From positions 27,915 through 91,914 of the forward strand of contig JAIECJ010000121.1 of assembly GCA_029068555.1 (NCBI GenBank): DNA of 64,000 nucleotides, read 5' to 3'. The first letter of the stretch is position 1; each line of letters starts with the position of its first letter. The stretch is from Lachnospiraceae bacterium. Lineage in GTDB: Bacteria; Bacillota; Clostridia; Lachnospirales; Lachnospiraceae. The translations under genes and the position numbers were made by a program. Shown in pieces: positions 54,785 to 62,123 of the stretch. Under the pieces are notes generated by a model that was not told the origin of the DNA, did no database searches, and saw nothing but the letters and a program-made list of their open reading frames with translations.

Positions 54785-55849
54785 ATGCAGATCTGGTGGA
54801 ATTACGTGGATGAGGAAGCATATTTTAAAGCAGTGGAAAGGGAAGAACCTTATTCTGTATCGGACATTCCAAGACCAGTCGCTTATGAGATGACACAGTC
54901 AGACCATTTTGTTTCAGAGCTTTGTGATTTTTTACAGACTTATGCTGTGCTGATATTGTCTATGGCAGGAAGCTGTGCGGCAGTTTTCCTCTTTTACCGG
55001 AACAAGCTGAAAAAGCCGATTGAAGAATTGGCGGGAGCATCGAGAAAGATTGCTGAGAATCAGCTGGATTTTGACATTGCCTATGAGAATATGGACGAGA
55101 TGGGCGTACTTTGCAAGGAGTTTGACCGGATGAGAGGGCAGCTTGCCAGAAGTAATCAGCTCTTGTGGAGGATGATTGAGGAAGAAAAGATGCTGCGGGC
55201 AGCTATTGCGCACGATATACGCGCTCCATTGTCCGTTTTGAAAGGGTATCAGGAAATGCTGATGGAGTATCTGCCAAGTGCGGATATAGATATAGCACAG
55301 GCAATGGAAATGCTGTCAGAAAGCGGACGTCAGATTAGACGTATGGATGCTTTTGTGGAAGCAATGCGAAAAATGAGCAGCTTAGAAAACCGGAAACTGG
55401 CTTCGGAGAATATTTCTGCCTGGCAGCTGGAGGAAGATATCCGGGCAGAGCTTGCCATTTTGGAAAAAGAGTATGGGAAACAATGTATGCTACAGGTGCC
55501 AGAATCAAAGGAAGTATTTTGCGGAGATAAGGAAATTATTTTGGAGGTAACGGAAAATCTGCTGTCAAATGCCCTTCGTTATGGGAAACAGCAAATCGTA
55601 ATTATGGTAAAGACAGGATATTCTGAATTAAGTGTCTGTGTCAGGGATGACGGCGATGGCTTTCGGGAAGACGCAGAAAAAATTACGGAAGCGTTTTATG
55701 GGCAGAATGTGAAAGACAGCCTGAAGCATGCAGGAATCGGAATGTATGTCAGCAGGCTGTATTGTGAAAAGCATGGGGGAAAGTTAGTTTTGGGAAACGA
55801 TGAACAGGGAGGGGCTGTGGTAACAGCAATATTCCGTCGGATTGCGTAA
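54785..55849 (+). CDS. HAMP sensor histidine kinase, 5' end damaged
   Basis: From the first ATG, 354 residues: an extracytoplasmic part, a helix at 52-71, HAMP (about 72-125), the HisKA block with H143 in IAHDIRAPLSVLKG, and a HATPase (LLSNALRY, DDGDGF, GIGMYVSRLYC). Family-like coding continues upstream in the same frame to 54695 and includes a hydrophobic stretch (SYLFCSFLLSAAVAR) that would be the first membrane helix, but no start codon precedes it. An ATG at 54717 is in another frame. The gene has either lost its start or has a frameshift there. No intact response regulator is adjacent. Confidence 0.75.
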   Translation: MQIWWNYVDEEAYFKAVEREEPYSVSDIPRPVAYEMTQSDHFVSELCDFLQTYAVLILSMAGSCAAVFLFYRNKLKKPIEELAGASRKIAENQLDFDIAYENMDEMGVLCKEFDRMRGQLARSNQLLWRMIEEEKMLRAAIAHDIRAPLSVLKGYQEMLMEYLPSADIDIAQAMEMLSESGRQIRRMDAFVEAMRKMSSLENRKLASENISAWQLEEDIRAELAILEKEYGKQCMLQVPESKEVFCGDKEIILEVTENLLSNALRYGKQQIVIMVKTGYSELSVCVRDDGDGFREDAEKITEAFYGQNVKDSLKHAGIGMYVSRLYCEKHGGKLVLGNDEQGGAVVTAIFRRIA

Positions 55850-55869
55850 GGAATCCGGCGTTTTTCTTT
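55835..55869 (+). terminator. Rho-independent terminator at the kinase stop
   Basis: CGTCGGATT (55835-55843) pairs with AATCCGGCG (55852-55860), nine pairs with one G-T, followed by TTTTTCTTTT. The kinase stop codon lies in the loop. The downstream ABC genes therefore probably have their own promoter. Confidence 0.75.
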
Positions 55870-55933
55870 TCGTTGTCTTTTTGTTGTGATTTCTCTTTTA
55901 TTATGGAATCATGAAGAATAAGGAGACAGAATT

Positions 55934-56998
55934 ATGTGGCTGATTTTAAAAAGAGAGGTAAGGAATTATATCAAAAAACCGCTGCTCTGGATAGGTACCG
56001 CTATGGTTGCTTTCATGGTATTTCAAAATGTAACGCCCTATCTGCATATCCATTACCTTGCGGAAGGGGAAAGCATTGTGAATGATTATCCGGAAACCTT
56101 TCGTGACGGGGATGTTTATGAGGGGTATGTGCCGACGGAGGAAGGGCTAAGGCGGAAGATATGGGAGGAGCAGATACGCAAAGACCTGATCTCCGAATTT
56201 GAGATGGACAATGCCAAGGCACAAGATGTGATTAATAAAATAAGAGAAATGGATATTATGACAGCCTGTGAGTATTTGGAAAAATATAGCTTCTATGGAG
56301 CATATTACATTTATGCGAATACAGCCTGCCGCAAAGGAACACGTGAAGAAATCAATTCGTATATTGCAGGGAAACTGGAAAATAAGACGTTCTCGTTTTA
56401 TTTTTCGAGAAAATTTGCTGACTTTGCAGGACTGTTTATGGGATTTTTTGCAACCGTTTTATTATCTGTTTTGTATATGCAGGATACAAGGAAGCAGACC
56501 TATGAGCTTCTTCATACTAAGCCTGTCAGTGCAGGAAACTATCTGTTAGGGAAGGTTGGCGGCGGTTTTACCGTCTGTCTGATTGCACTGTCAGCCTTAA
56601 ACTTGAGTTTCTGGATTTTATGTTCCTTATTGACAAAGAATCAGGGCTTTGAAGTGAGATTTACGGATTTTCTGTCGGCGACTTGTCTGTATATTCTCCC
56701 GAATATGCTGATGATTGTAAGCGTCTATAGTTTGATTTCACTGTTATTGAAAAGCCCGCTGCCCGCAGTGCCGTTTTTGTTTCTGTACATCGTGTATTCC
56801 AATATGGGAAGCAGGAACGCAGAGGGCGTGTATGGCTATTATGGCAGGCCGCTAGCGATTATGGTGCGGTTTCCGGGAACATTTTTTGATACTGCTCCCC
56901 CGCCAATGGCATTGCTGAACCAAAGTTTTCTGATCCTGGCCGCCATATGCATAATCTTTATTTCGGTGCAGATATGGAAAAGGAGGCGGGTATATTGA
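55934..56998 (+). CDS. ABC-2-type permease
   Basis: A 354-residue membrane protein. One N-terminal helix (about 15-35) is followed by an extracytoplasmic domain of about 130 residues, then five to six helices. The cytoplasmic loop YMQDTRKQTYELLHTKPVSAGNYLLGK is typical of ABC-2 permeases of bacteriocin- or antibiotic-type exporters. It overlaps the second permease by one base (TGATG). With that gene and the ATPase it forms one export unit whose substrate is unknown. Confidence 0.82.
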   Translation: MWLILKREVRNYIKKPLLWIGTAMVAFMVFQNVTPYLHIHYLAEGESIVNDYPETFRDGDVYEGYVPTEEGLRRKIWEEQIRKDLISEFEMDNAKAQDVINKIREMDIMTACEYLEKYSFYGAYYIYANTACRKGTREEINSYIAGKLENKTFSFYFSRKFADFAGLFMGFFATVLLSVLYMQDTRKQTYELLHTKPVSAGNYLLGKVGGGFTVCLIALSALNLSFWILCSLLTKNQGFEVRFTDFLSATCLYILPNMLMIVSVYSLISLLLKSPLPAVPFLFLYIVYSNMGSRNAEGVYGYYGRPLAIMVRFPGTFFDTAPPPMALLNQSFLILAAICIIFISVQIWKRRRVY

Positions 56999-57666
56999 TG
57001 CATGAAATAAAAATCTCCCTTCCGTTTTATAAAATTTCCTATGCGGTGTTTTTTGTTGTGATATTGAGCCTTGTCAGGGGAGTGACTTACTCTGATGAAA
57101 TAGGGATTGCATTAGAGGCGCCTATGGCGATACTTGCCGCCTCATTTTGTGCAGATACCTATACACAGGAGATTACCGGCAAGCGGTCTGAAATACAGCG
57201 GCTGTACCCCATGAAAAAGAGAATGTATTCTATATACAGAAGGATTGTGATACAGGAAATATTTCTGTTATCTGTCGCAGTCACTGGATATGGATTGTTT
57301 TATATAGTTCAAAATCCCGGAAAAGCCGGAATAGGGCAAAACGGCTCAAAAAACGAAATATGCCAGTTCCTTGTATATTTTGCCGCTATCGCTGTCACGC
57401 TTGTCTTCTGGGGGCTATTATCAAATTTGCTTTCCTGTCTGTCCCGGAATATGTGGCTGGGAATCAGCGGCTGCCTGCTGCTGTGTCTGATTACAAATTC
57501 CTCTGTCGGTGACAGATATCTGGGAGCATGGAACCTGTTTTCTTATACATTTAGAAATGTAGGAAATAGCAGCGGTTTTAGCTGGATATGCGGAAAAATT
57601 GTTTGTGTTTGTATTGGAATAATAACAGTGGCAGTATTGCCTGAAATCATTGAGAAAAGAGGTTAA
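56998..57666 (+). CDS. ABC transporter permease-like membrane protein
   Basis: A 222-residue protein with about six helices. An early cytoplasmic segment (YTQEITGKRSEIQRLYPMKKRMYSIYRR) corresponds to the coupling loop seen in the first permease (QTYELLHTKP). It is shorter, lacking the extracytoplasmic domain. The ATG at 56998 overlaps the previous stop, and AGGAGG lies 11 nt upstream. The ATPase follows after 4 nt. Confidence 0.72.
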   Translation: MHEIKISLPFYKISYAVFFVVILSLVRGVTYSDEIGIALEAPMAILAASFCADTYTQEITGKRSEIQRLYPMKKRMYSIYRRIVIQEIFLLSVAVTGYGLFYIVQNPGKAGIGQNGSKNEICQFLVYFAAIAVTLVFWGLLSNLLSCLSRNMWLGISGCLLLCLITNSSVGDRYLGAWNLFSYTFRNVGNSSGFSWICGKIVCVCIGIITVAVLPEIIEKRG

Positions 57667-57670
57667 GATT

Positions 57671-58315
57671 ATGGGAATTAAGATAGAGGATTTAACAGTA
57701 ACATTTAAGAATAAAGTAACAGCAGTCAATCATGTTGATTTGGAAATTCCAAAGGGAATTTTTGGACTGTTGGGGGAAAACGGGGCAGGAAAAACAACGT
57801 TGATGCGGGTGCTTACAACTGTTTTATCACCAACCAGCGGAACCGTTACCTTAGATGGAATGCGCTATAGCGAGAGGAAATTTGAAAAAATACAGAGAAA
57901 GATAGGATATCTGCCGCAGGAGATTGACTTGTATCCAAGTCTGACAGTACAGGAATGTCTGGAATATATGGGGAGCTTATCTGGCATAGCCAGACAGACA
58001 TATAAAGAACGTATCAGCTGCTATCTTGAAAAGACAAACCTGTCAGAGCATCGCAGAAAGAAGATGAAACAATTATCAGGCGGTATGAAACGGAGAGTCG
58101 GGCTTGTTCAGGCACTTTTAAATGAGCCGGAATTTTTAATTGTCGATGAACCAACAACCGGATTAGACCCTGAAGAACGTATCCGTATCAGAAATCTGCT
58201 GGTTGATTTTTCAGAAGGACGTACCGTTTTGTTTTCGACCCATGTGGTGGAGGATCTGGCAGCGACCTGCGATCAGCTTGCGGTCATGAAAAAAGGGAAA
58301 TTTCTCTGTCCTTAA
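57671..58315 (+). CDS. ABC transporter ATPase, C-terminally truncated
   Basis: A 214-residue ATPase of the ABC-2 exporter group: Walker A GENGAGKTT at 35-43, the QLSGGMKRR signature, Walker B with DEPTTGLDP, and the H-loop in STHVVED. All catalytic motifs are present, but the family is usually about 280-300 residues, and this one ends abruptly at MKKGKFLCP. The stop overlaps ACACGCTCTA (58315-58324), which equals the terminal 10 bp of the MITE at 58967-59173, so an insertion may have removed the end. The 186 nt after it hold AT-rich sequence without a clear gene. Confidence 0.85.
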   Translation: MGIKIEDLTVTFKNKVTAVNHVDLEIPKGIFGLLGENGAGKTTLMRVLTTVLSPTSGTVTLDGMRYSERKFEKIQRKIGYLPQEIDLYPSLTVQECLEYMGSLSGIARQTYKERISCYLEKTNLSEHRRKKMKQLSGGMKRRVGLVQALLNEPEFLIVDEPTTGLDPEERIRIRNLLVDFSEGRTVLFSTHVVEDLAATCDQLAVMKKGKFLCP

Positions 58316-58501
58316 CACGCTCTAACCCATTCGTGATAATTTTAGATAAAATAATATTATTTGTGCTTAAAATATATGTGATACAGAAAACATTGTGCAG
58401 TAAGTTTAATATATACTATTTGTTGCAGAATATTTCTGTATTGCATTCTTTATTTTTGCTATTTCTATTGATAAGATACAAGAGGAAAGAAGGTGATTCA
58501 T

Positions 58502-58858
58502 ATGGAACTTCAGTATAAAGAAATGGGAACTCGTATAAAGGTACGTCGTAAGGAATTGAAAATAAAACAGGCAGAGTTAGCGGAAGCTCTTGAAATATCA
58601 AACAATCATGTGTCCTCCATAGAGAATGGAAGGCAGAAGCCAAGTCTGGATACCTTTATCGGTATTTGCAGATGTCTTGATGTGACACCCGATTATCTCT
58701 TACTTGGAGCAATGCACGCATATAATATCCCACAGGATATTTTGGACAAATTACGTTTATGCAATCAGTCCGATATAGAACTTGCCAGAGACTTTATCGA
58801 ACTTCTTGTAAAAAGAAATAGCAAAGGCAACACCAAAGATGGCTATATGCTTCCATGA
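58502..58858 (+). CDS. XRE-family transcriptional regulator
   Basis: A 118-residue DNA-binding protein. The helix-turn-helix covers about 8-62 (RIKVRRKELKIKQAELAEAL, NNHVSSIENGRQKPS), followed by a short helical tail (PDYLLLGAM, DIELARDFIELLVKR). The ATG at 58502 follows AAGAAGGTGAT. Regulators of this size often control a neighbouring transporter or mobile element, here perhaps the ABC genes, but nothing in the sequence proves it. Confidence 0.88.
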   Translation: MELQYKEMGTRIKVRRKELKIKQAELAEALEISNNHVSSIENGRQKPSLDTFIGICRCLDVTPDYLLLGAMHAYNIPQDILDKLRLCNQSDIELARDFIELLVKRNSKGNTKDGYMLP

Positions 58859-58966
58859 TTTTGTATCTCATTCTATGCGGGAAGTTCTCATATCTTTTCT
58901 GTTTTTTAATTATATCCCAAAATCCACCCCAAAAATGTCTTTACATGTAGTTCTTTTGTATTTACC

Positions 58967-59173
58967 TAGAGCGTGTTTGAAAAATGCTTTCCGCCAGATG
59001 TGCGTCACAGTTTGTGGGAGATTTGTGCCAAATGAAGGAGGCGTAGGGGTCAAAGGCATAAAGGGCAATGCCTTACAGTGACTGAATTTGGTGCAAATAT
59101 CACGCAAAGTGGTGAATACGACGCATACGCGTCGTTATATAGATGGCAGGAATGATTTTTCAAACACGCTCTA
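58967..59173. mobile_element. 207-bp MITE-like element with perfect 19-bp terminal inverted repeats
   Basis: TAGAGCGTGTTTGAAAAAT at 58967-58985 is exactly repeated, inverted, at 59155-59173. The outer TA may be a duplicated target, as in IS630/Tc1-type MITEs. Inside are ACGACGC/GCGTCGT (59118-59135) and no gene. It fills part of the 481-nt gap after the XRE gene; 58859-58966 is AT-rich and unrecognised. Beyond it, 59203-59259 is an 18-residue open frame (MMEERLLDEYYLRKHFVI), perhaps the tail of a lost gene. Confidence 0.8.
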
Positions 59174-59339
59174 AGGAGATTTGAAATAGTACAGCTGAAA
59201 AAATGATGGAGGAAAGGCTTTTGGACGAATACTATCTGCGGAAACATTTTGTTATATAGAGAGGCGCAGACTAAATATTTTTTCATATTATGCCGATAGC
59301 AATTAAGAAGGCATTTATATTTTTTACGGAGGACATATA

Positions 59340-59966
59340 ATGAAAGTTGAACCGAATGATTGGAGACCCTATGGTAAAATAATTTATCAAAAACAAAATT
59401 TCATAGTCAAGCAAGTAGCAATGCTGCCCGAGAAAGCAGCTGAGTATGATAGCGCTCCCGATTACACTTGCTGTCCGATTCAGTCCTGGCAGCATACAGA
59501 TTTACATAAGTTGTTTGATGACTGGCGCAAACAGTTTGCCAAGGCATCGGGGAATGGCATCTGTAAACGGATACCATGTATCTGTTATCCGGATGCGATA
59601 GCCTTTAGAGCAGCTTATTTAGCCGGTCTGAAACATAGCGCATTTATGAAGGCTATGGCGGATAACCTCAGCAGCGGATGGGAAAAGGCAAGAATCATTG
59701 CACATGATACCGCAACGAAAGCAACGAAATCAAAAGATATGAAGGAGATTTGCAAAGCGATAGGTTATCCGCCATTTATAATAGCTGCACTTGGCAAAGC
59801 CCTTCTCAAGTTTGAGGATGGGGATGCAATGCCGCTGATAGCCAAGTTTTATGAGGAACTGATTACAGGTATTCTCTATGTGCCTGTAGAGAGAATTGAC
59901 GAACTGGCATTTAAGATTTCTGATAAAACATGGGAAGTAATAGATTCAACTGAATTTAATTATTAG
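59340..59966 (+). CDS. Hypothetical protein, 208 residues
   Basis: I do not recognise this protein. It is soluble, has no signal peptide or membrane segment, and is mostly alpha-helical after residue 70 (AIAFRAAYLAGLKHSAFMKAMADNL, AALGKALLKFEDGDAMPLIAKFYEELITG). The first 70 residues contain two cysteine pairs or singles (YTCCPIQSW, CKRIPCICYP), which could bind metal or be incidental. GGAGG precedes the ATG at a good distance, so it is probably a real gene. It stands alone between a MITE and a repeat cluster, a setting that suggests recent acquisition. Confidence 0.65.
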   Translation: MKVEPNDWRPYGKIIYQKQNFIVKQVAMLPEKAAEYDSAPDYTCCPIQSWQHTDLHKLFDDWRKQFAKASGNGICKRIPCICYPDAIAFRAAYLAGLKHSAFMKAMADNLSSGWEKARIIAHDTATKATKSKDMKEICKAIGYPPFIIAALGKALLKFEDGDAMPLIAKFYEELITGILYVPVERIDELAFKISDKTWEVIDSTEFNY

Positions 59967-59993
59967 ACACTCATATCACAATATCTTTTCAAG

Positions 59994-60013
59994 AAGCAGA
60001 TATAGATCTGCTT
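59994..60013 (+). terminator. Hairpin downstream of the hypothetical gene
   Basis: AAGCAGAT (59994-60001) pairs with ATCTGCTT (60006-60013) over a 4-nt loop, followed by GTTTGTC. The T-run is short, so termination would be weak. Confidence 0.4.
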
Positions 60014-60119
60014 GTTTGTCGTACAACCATATTTCAGGCTGGTCACTTTGTTACCATTTCTGGTCGGCAGCCTGCACAGCGTTTTTTCGAGTGCACAGGT
60101 CGGGAAACGTAAGCGCAGC

Positions 60120-60219
60120 GTAAAGATTTGCCGTTTACTATAATGGATGCACACGACCGCATAAGGAATTATGCTGCATGCGGTCGGCGCGGGGAAACGC
60201 AAATATTATTTGCGTTTCC
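60120..60219. repeat. Palindromic repeat cluster upstream of the second XRE gene
   Basis: TTTGCCGTTTACTATAAT (60127-60144) matches 42296-42313 with one difference, and GTAAA at 60120 pairs with its TTTAC, as in a deleted copy. CGACCGCAT (60154-60162) pairs with ATGCGGTCG (60178-60186). GGAAACGCAAAT (60193-60204) pairs with ATTTGCGTTTCC (60208-60219). The last hairpin ends 11 nt before the XRE ribosome site and could influence its expression. Confidence 0.6.
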
Positions 60220-60243
60220 TATAACTTTAGAAAGGAAAAAATA

Positions 60244-60612
60244 ATGGACTATAGTGATTTGGGAAAAAGACTAAGATATGAGCGGAGAAAGAAAAAAATA
60301 TCGCAGGAACAGTTAGCGGAAATGGTGGACTGTTCTGTTGCGCATATATCTCATATAGAGACAGGCAATACAATTCCAAGTGTAGAGATACTGATTAGAA
60401 TTATTAATGAATTGGAAATATCGAGTGATGCGATATTGTGTGACTATGTTGACAAAGCAGACCATGTATATAAGGAGGAGCTGAATGAGCTTCTCTCGAA
60501 ATGCTCGGATAGAGAAGTAAAATTTATCGTCGAAATGGCGAAAGAAAATATAAGGGTGTTTCGAAAATATGAGATGGTCAAAATAAACAACAAAGGTTAT
60601 ATAAATGAATAA
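60244..60612 (+). CDS. XRE-family transcriptional regulator
   Basis: A 122-residue protein with an N-terminal helix-turn-helix (GKRLRYERRKKKISQEQLAE, SVAHISHIETGNTIPS) and a helical C-terminal part (ELNELLSKCSDREVKFIVEMAKENI) of the SinR-like type common in Clostridia. The ATG at 60244 is 7 nt after AAAGGA; the longer frame from 60178 runs through the repeat cluster and is rejected. No likely target gene is adjacent, since the next coding sequence is a remnant. Confidence 0.88.
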   Translation: MDYSDLGKRLRYERRKKKISQEQLAEMVDCSVAHISHIETGNTIPSVEILIRIINELEISSDAILCDYVDKADHVYKEELNELLSKCSDREVKFIVEMAKENIRVFRKYEMVKINNKGYINE

Positions 60613-60819
60613 TTACAGGACTACACCTTTCCGGGAATGAAAGAACGGTATCGCCAAAAATATGGACATGCATACGAACTGCCAAGCGACCAGAATCGGG
60701 AGCTGATGGCACTGTTACAGGAAACGTGCAGGCGAAACGGCATTGTGTATGATGTGGGCGCCTGCTTTGACTATTTGCAGGAGCTTCCGCAAAAGTATGA
60801 GCAGCTGCGTCTGTTGTAG
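60613..60819 (+). pseudogene. C-terminal remnant of a radical SAM (SPL-type) protein
   Basis: About 69 residues open from just after the XRE stop. FPGMKERYRQKYGHAYELPS, then LQETCRRNGIVYDVGACFDYL and a final KYEQLRLL, look like the end of spore-photoproduct-lyase-type radical SAM proteins, which typically close with GILY, an Ile/Tyr-rich helix and QLSLF. The radical SAM core with its CxxxCxxC is absent from the window, so only the tail survives. The call rests on remembered family features and is tentative. Confidence 0.5.
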
Positions 60820-60894
60820 AGCTAGAGCGTTGCAGCAGCGTATCGTAGAGCGGCTGCGCGCGGTGGATTGAGATAGGCATCTGATAATAAAATT

Positions 60895-60937
60895 AGGACA
60901 TCTTTCTGAAAGAAAATTTCAGGGAGGTGTCTTTTTT
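60895..60937 (+). terminator. Rho-independent terminator
   Basis: AGGACATCTTTCTGAAA (60895-60911) folds imperfectly onto the following bases up to GGTGTC, ending in TTTTTT (60932-60937). It lies 76 nt after the radical SAM remnant and insulates the collagen-like cluster. Confidence 0.6.
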
Positions 60938-60946
60938 CGAGTAAAA

Positions 60947-60973
60947 ACAAAATTTTTCTCCATGCATATAATT
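60947..60973 (+). promoter_or_regulatory. Sigma-E/K-like promoter upstream of the first collagen-like gene
   Basis: AC (60947-60948), 16 nt, then CATATAATT (60965-60973) fits the mother-cell sporulation consensus (CATANNNT at -10, AC near -35). It lies just before the truncated MITE and about 110 nt from the collagen-like start. Confidence 0.45.
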
Positions 60974-60977
60974 ATAT

Positions 60978-61042
60978 TAGAGCGCGTTTAAAAAGTGCTT
61001 TCTGCCAGATGTGTGTCACAGTTTGTGGGAATTTGTGCCAAA
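60978..61042. mobile_element. Truncated copy of the 207-bp MITE
   Basis: These 65 nt match the left third of the element at 58967 with a few substitutions (AGAGCGCGTTTAAAAAGTGC against AGAGCGTGTTTGAAAAATGC; both continue through GCCAGATGTG and CACAGTTTGTGGGA to TTTGTGCCAAA). The right part and right end are missing. It forms the 5' leader of the collagen-like gene. Confidence 0.75.
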
Positions 61043-61080
61043 AAACTTCTAAATATCAAATATGAATGAGGTGGTTTCAA

Positions 61081-62103
61081 TTGAATAACTTTAATATGAA
61101 CTGGATGTTTCAGCCGCCGAATCTGTTTGGCATGCGGGCTCCAAACAGGAACGGAGACCAAAGCGCAGCACGGCGTTCCCGTGATTTTATATATGAGACG
61201 AACACTGCCATACCAGATTCTACATCATATACAGATACTTCGGAATCTGAGGAATATAATGCTTCCTGCCGTCATGAATCCAAGAAGTGCGGCATTTCTG
61301 CTGAGTGCAGAGCGTTGGGGACAACAGAATCGGGAGAGGATCTTGGAGGACTGGGCTCGATGGAACCAGGAGGAGCGTGTGGAGGAATGGAGGTCATGAG
61401 AGCAAGAGGAGAGTGTAGAGAGATAGGGGCAGATTCAAGAGGAGAGTGCGGAGAGAGAGAAACAATGAACCCAAGGGGAGAATGCTGCGGGATGGGAGCG
61501 CAGGGACCACGGGGGGAGCGCGGCGAGATGGGACCAATGGGACCACGGGGGGAGCCCGGTCCTCCAGGCTGTCCCGGCGAGCGCGGCGAGACTGGGCCGC
61601 AGGGAGTGACTGGACCGCAGGGGCCACAGGGCGCCACTGGACCGCAGGGACCACGGGGAGACCCTGGCGCACGCGGGCCGGCGGGACCGCCCGGCTATCC
61701 GCAAAACAGTATTTTTGCATCGTTTTCGGGGCAGGAGCTGATAGTGCCGGACAGTGCCAGCCTGCCGCTCAAAATCGAGATACCAGATGTAACGCAGAAT
61801 ATTGTCCTTTGCAATAACTGTTCCGTCGCACTGACGCCGGGATACTATGTCATCAGTTATTATATTTCCACAGTGATGAAACGACATGGGTTCATAAAGC
61901 TGACACCGATACTGAATGACAGCAGGCAGACCATGTATGGCTCATATGCGGAGGCGGCAAGGCGAAAGGAACTGCTGGTGCTGTCAAGATATTTTATTGT
62001 AGAGATACCAGCCGGTACCACGCTGTTTTTTGCATGGCATTCATCAGCCGCCGCTTCCAAAATCAATATGAATCTGAGCATACAAAAACTTTACAGACAA
62101 TAA
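61081..62103 (+). CDS. Collagen-like protein with BclA-type C-terminal domain
   Basis: A 340-residue protein. Residues 1-85 are polar and unrecognised. About 85-138 is a Cys-rich region with roughly 12-residue RGEC/RGER-led units that look like decayed collagen triplets. Residues 139-204 are 22 unbroken G-X-Y triplets, and about 207-340 form a beta-rich trimerisation-type domain ([37 protein letters not shown]) like the BclA C-terminal domain. TTG 61081 lies about 7 nt after GAGGTGG and is preferred to ATG 61066. BclA-like proteins form spore exosporium filaments; the promoter and the adjacent glycosyltransferase fit that. Confidence 0.8.
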   Translation: MNNFNMNWMFQPPNLFGMRAPNRNGDQSAARRSRDFIYETNTAIPDSTSYTDTSESEEYNASCRHESKKCGISAECRALGTTESGEDLGGLGSMEPGGACGGMEVMRARGECREIGADSRGECGERETMNPRGECCGMGAQGPRGERGEMGPMGPRGEPGPPGCPGERGETGPQGVTGPQGPQGATGPQGPRGDPGARGPAGPPGYPQNSIFASFSGQELIVPDSASLPLKIEIPDVTQNIVLCNNCSVALTPGYYVISYYISTVMKRHGFIKLTPILNDSRQTMYGSYAEAARRKELLVLSRYFIVEIPAGTTLFFAWHSSAAASKINMNLSIQKLYRQ

Positions 62104-62123
62104 ATAAAAGGGGAGAGGAAACT

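Noticed and set aside
59203..59259. 18-residue open frame MMEERLLDEYYLRKHFVI after the MITE
   Set aside because: It is too short to support as a gene and has only a weak ribosome site. It may be the tail of a lost gene and is mentioned with the MITE.
61272..61887. Minus-strand frames of up to 150 residues rich in Pro, Ser and Arg
   Set aside because: They are the complement of the collagen triplets, whose base bias keeps all frames open.
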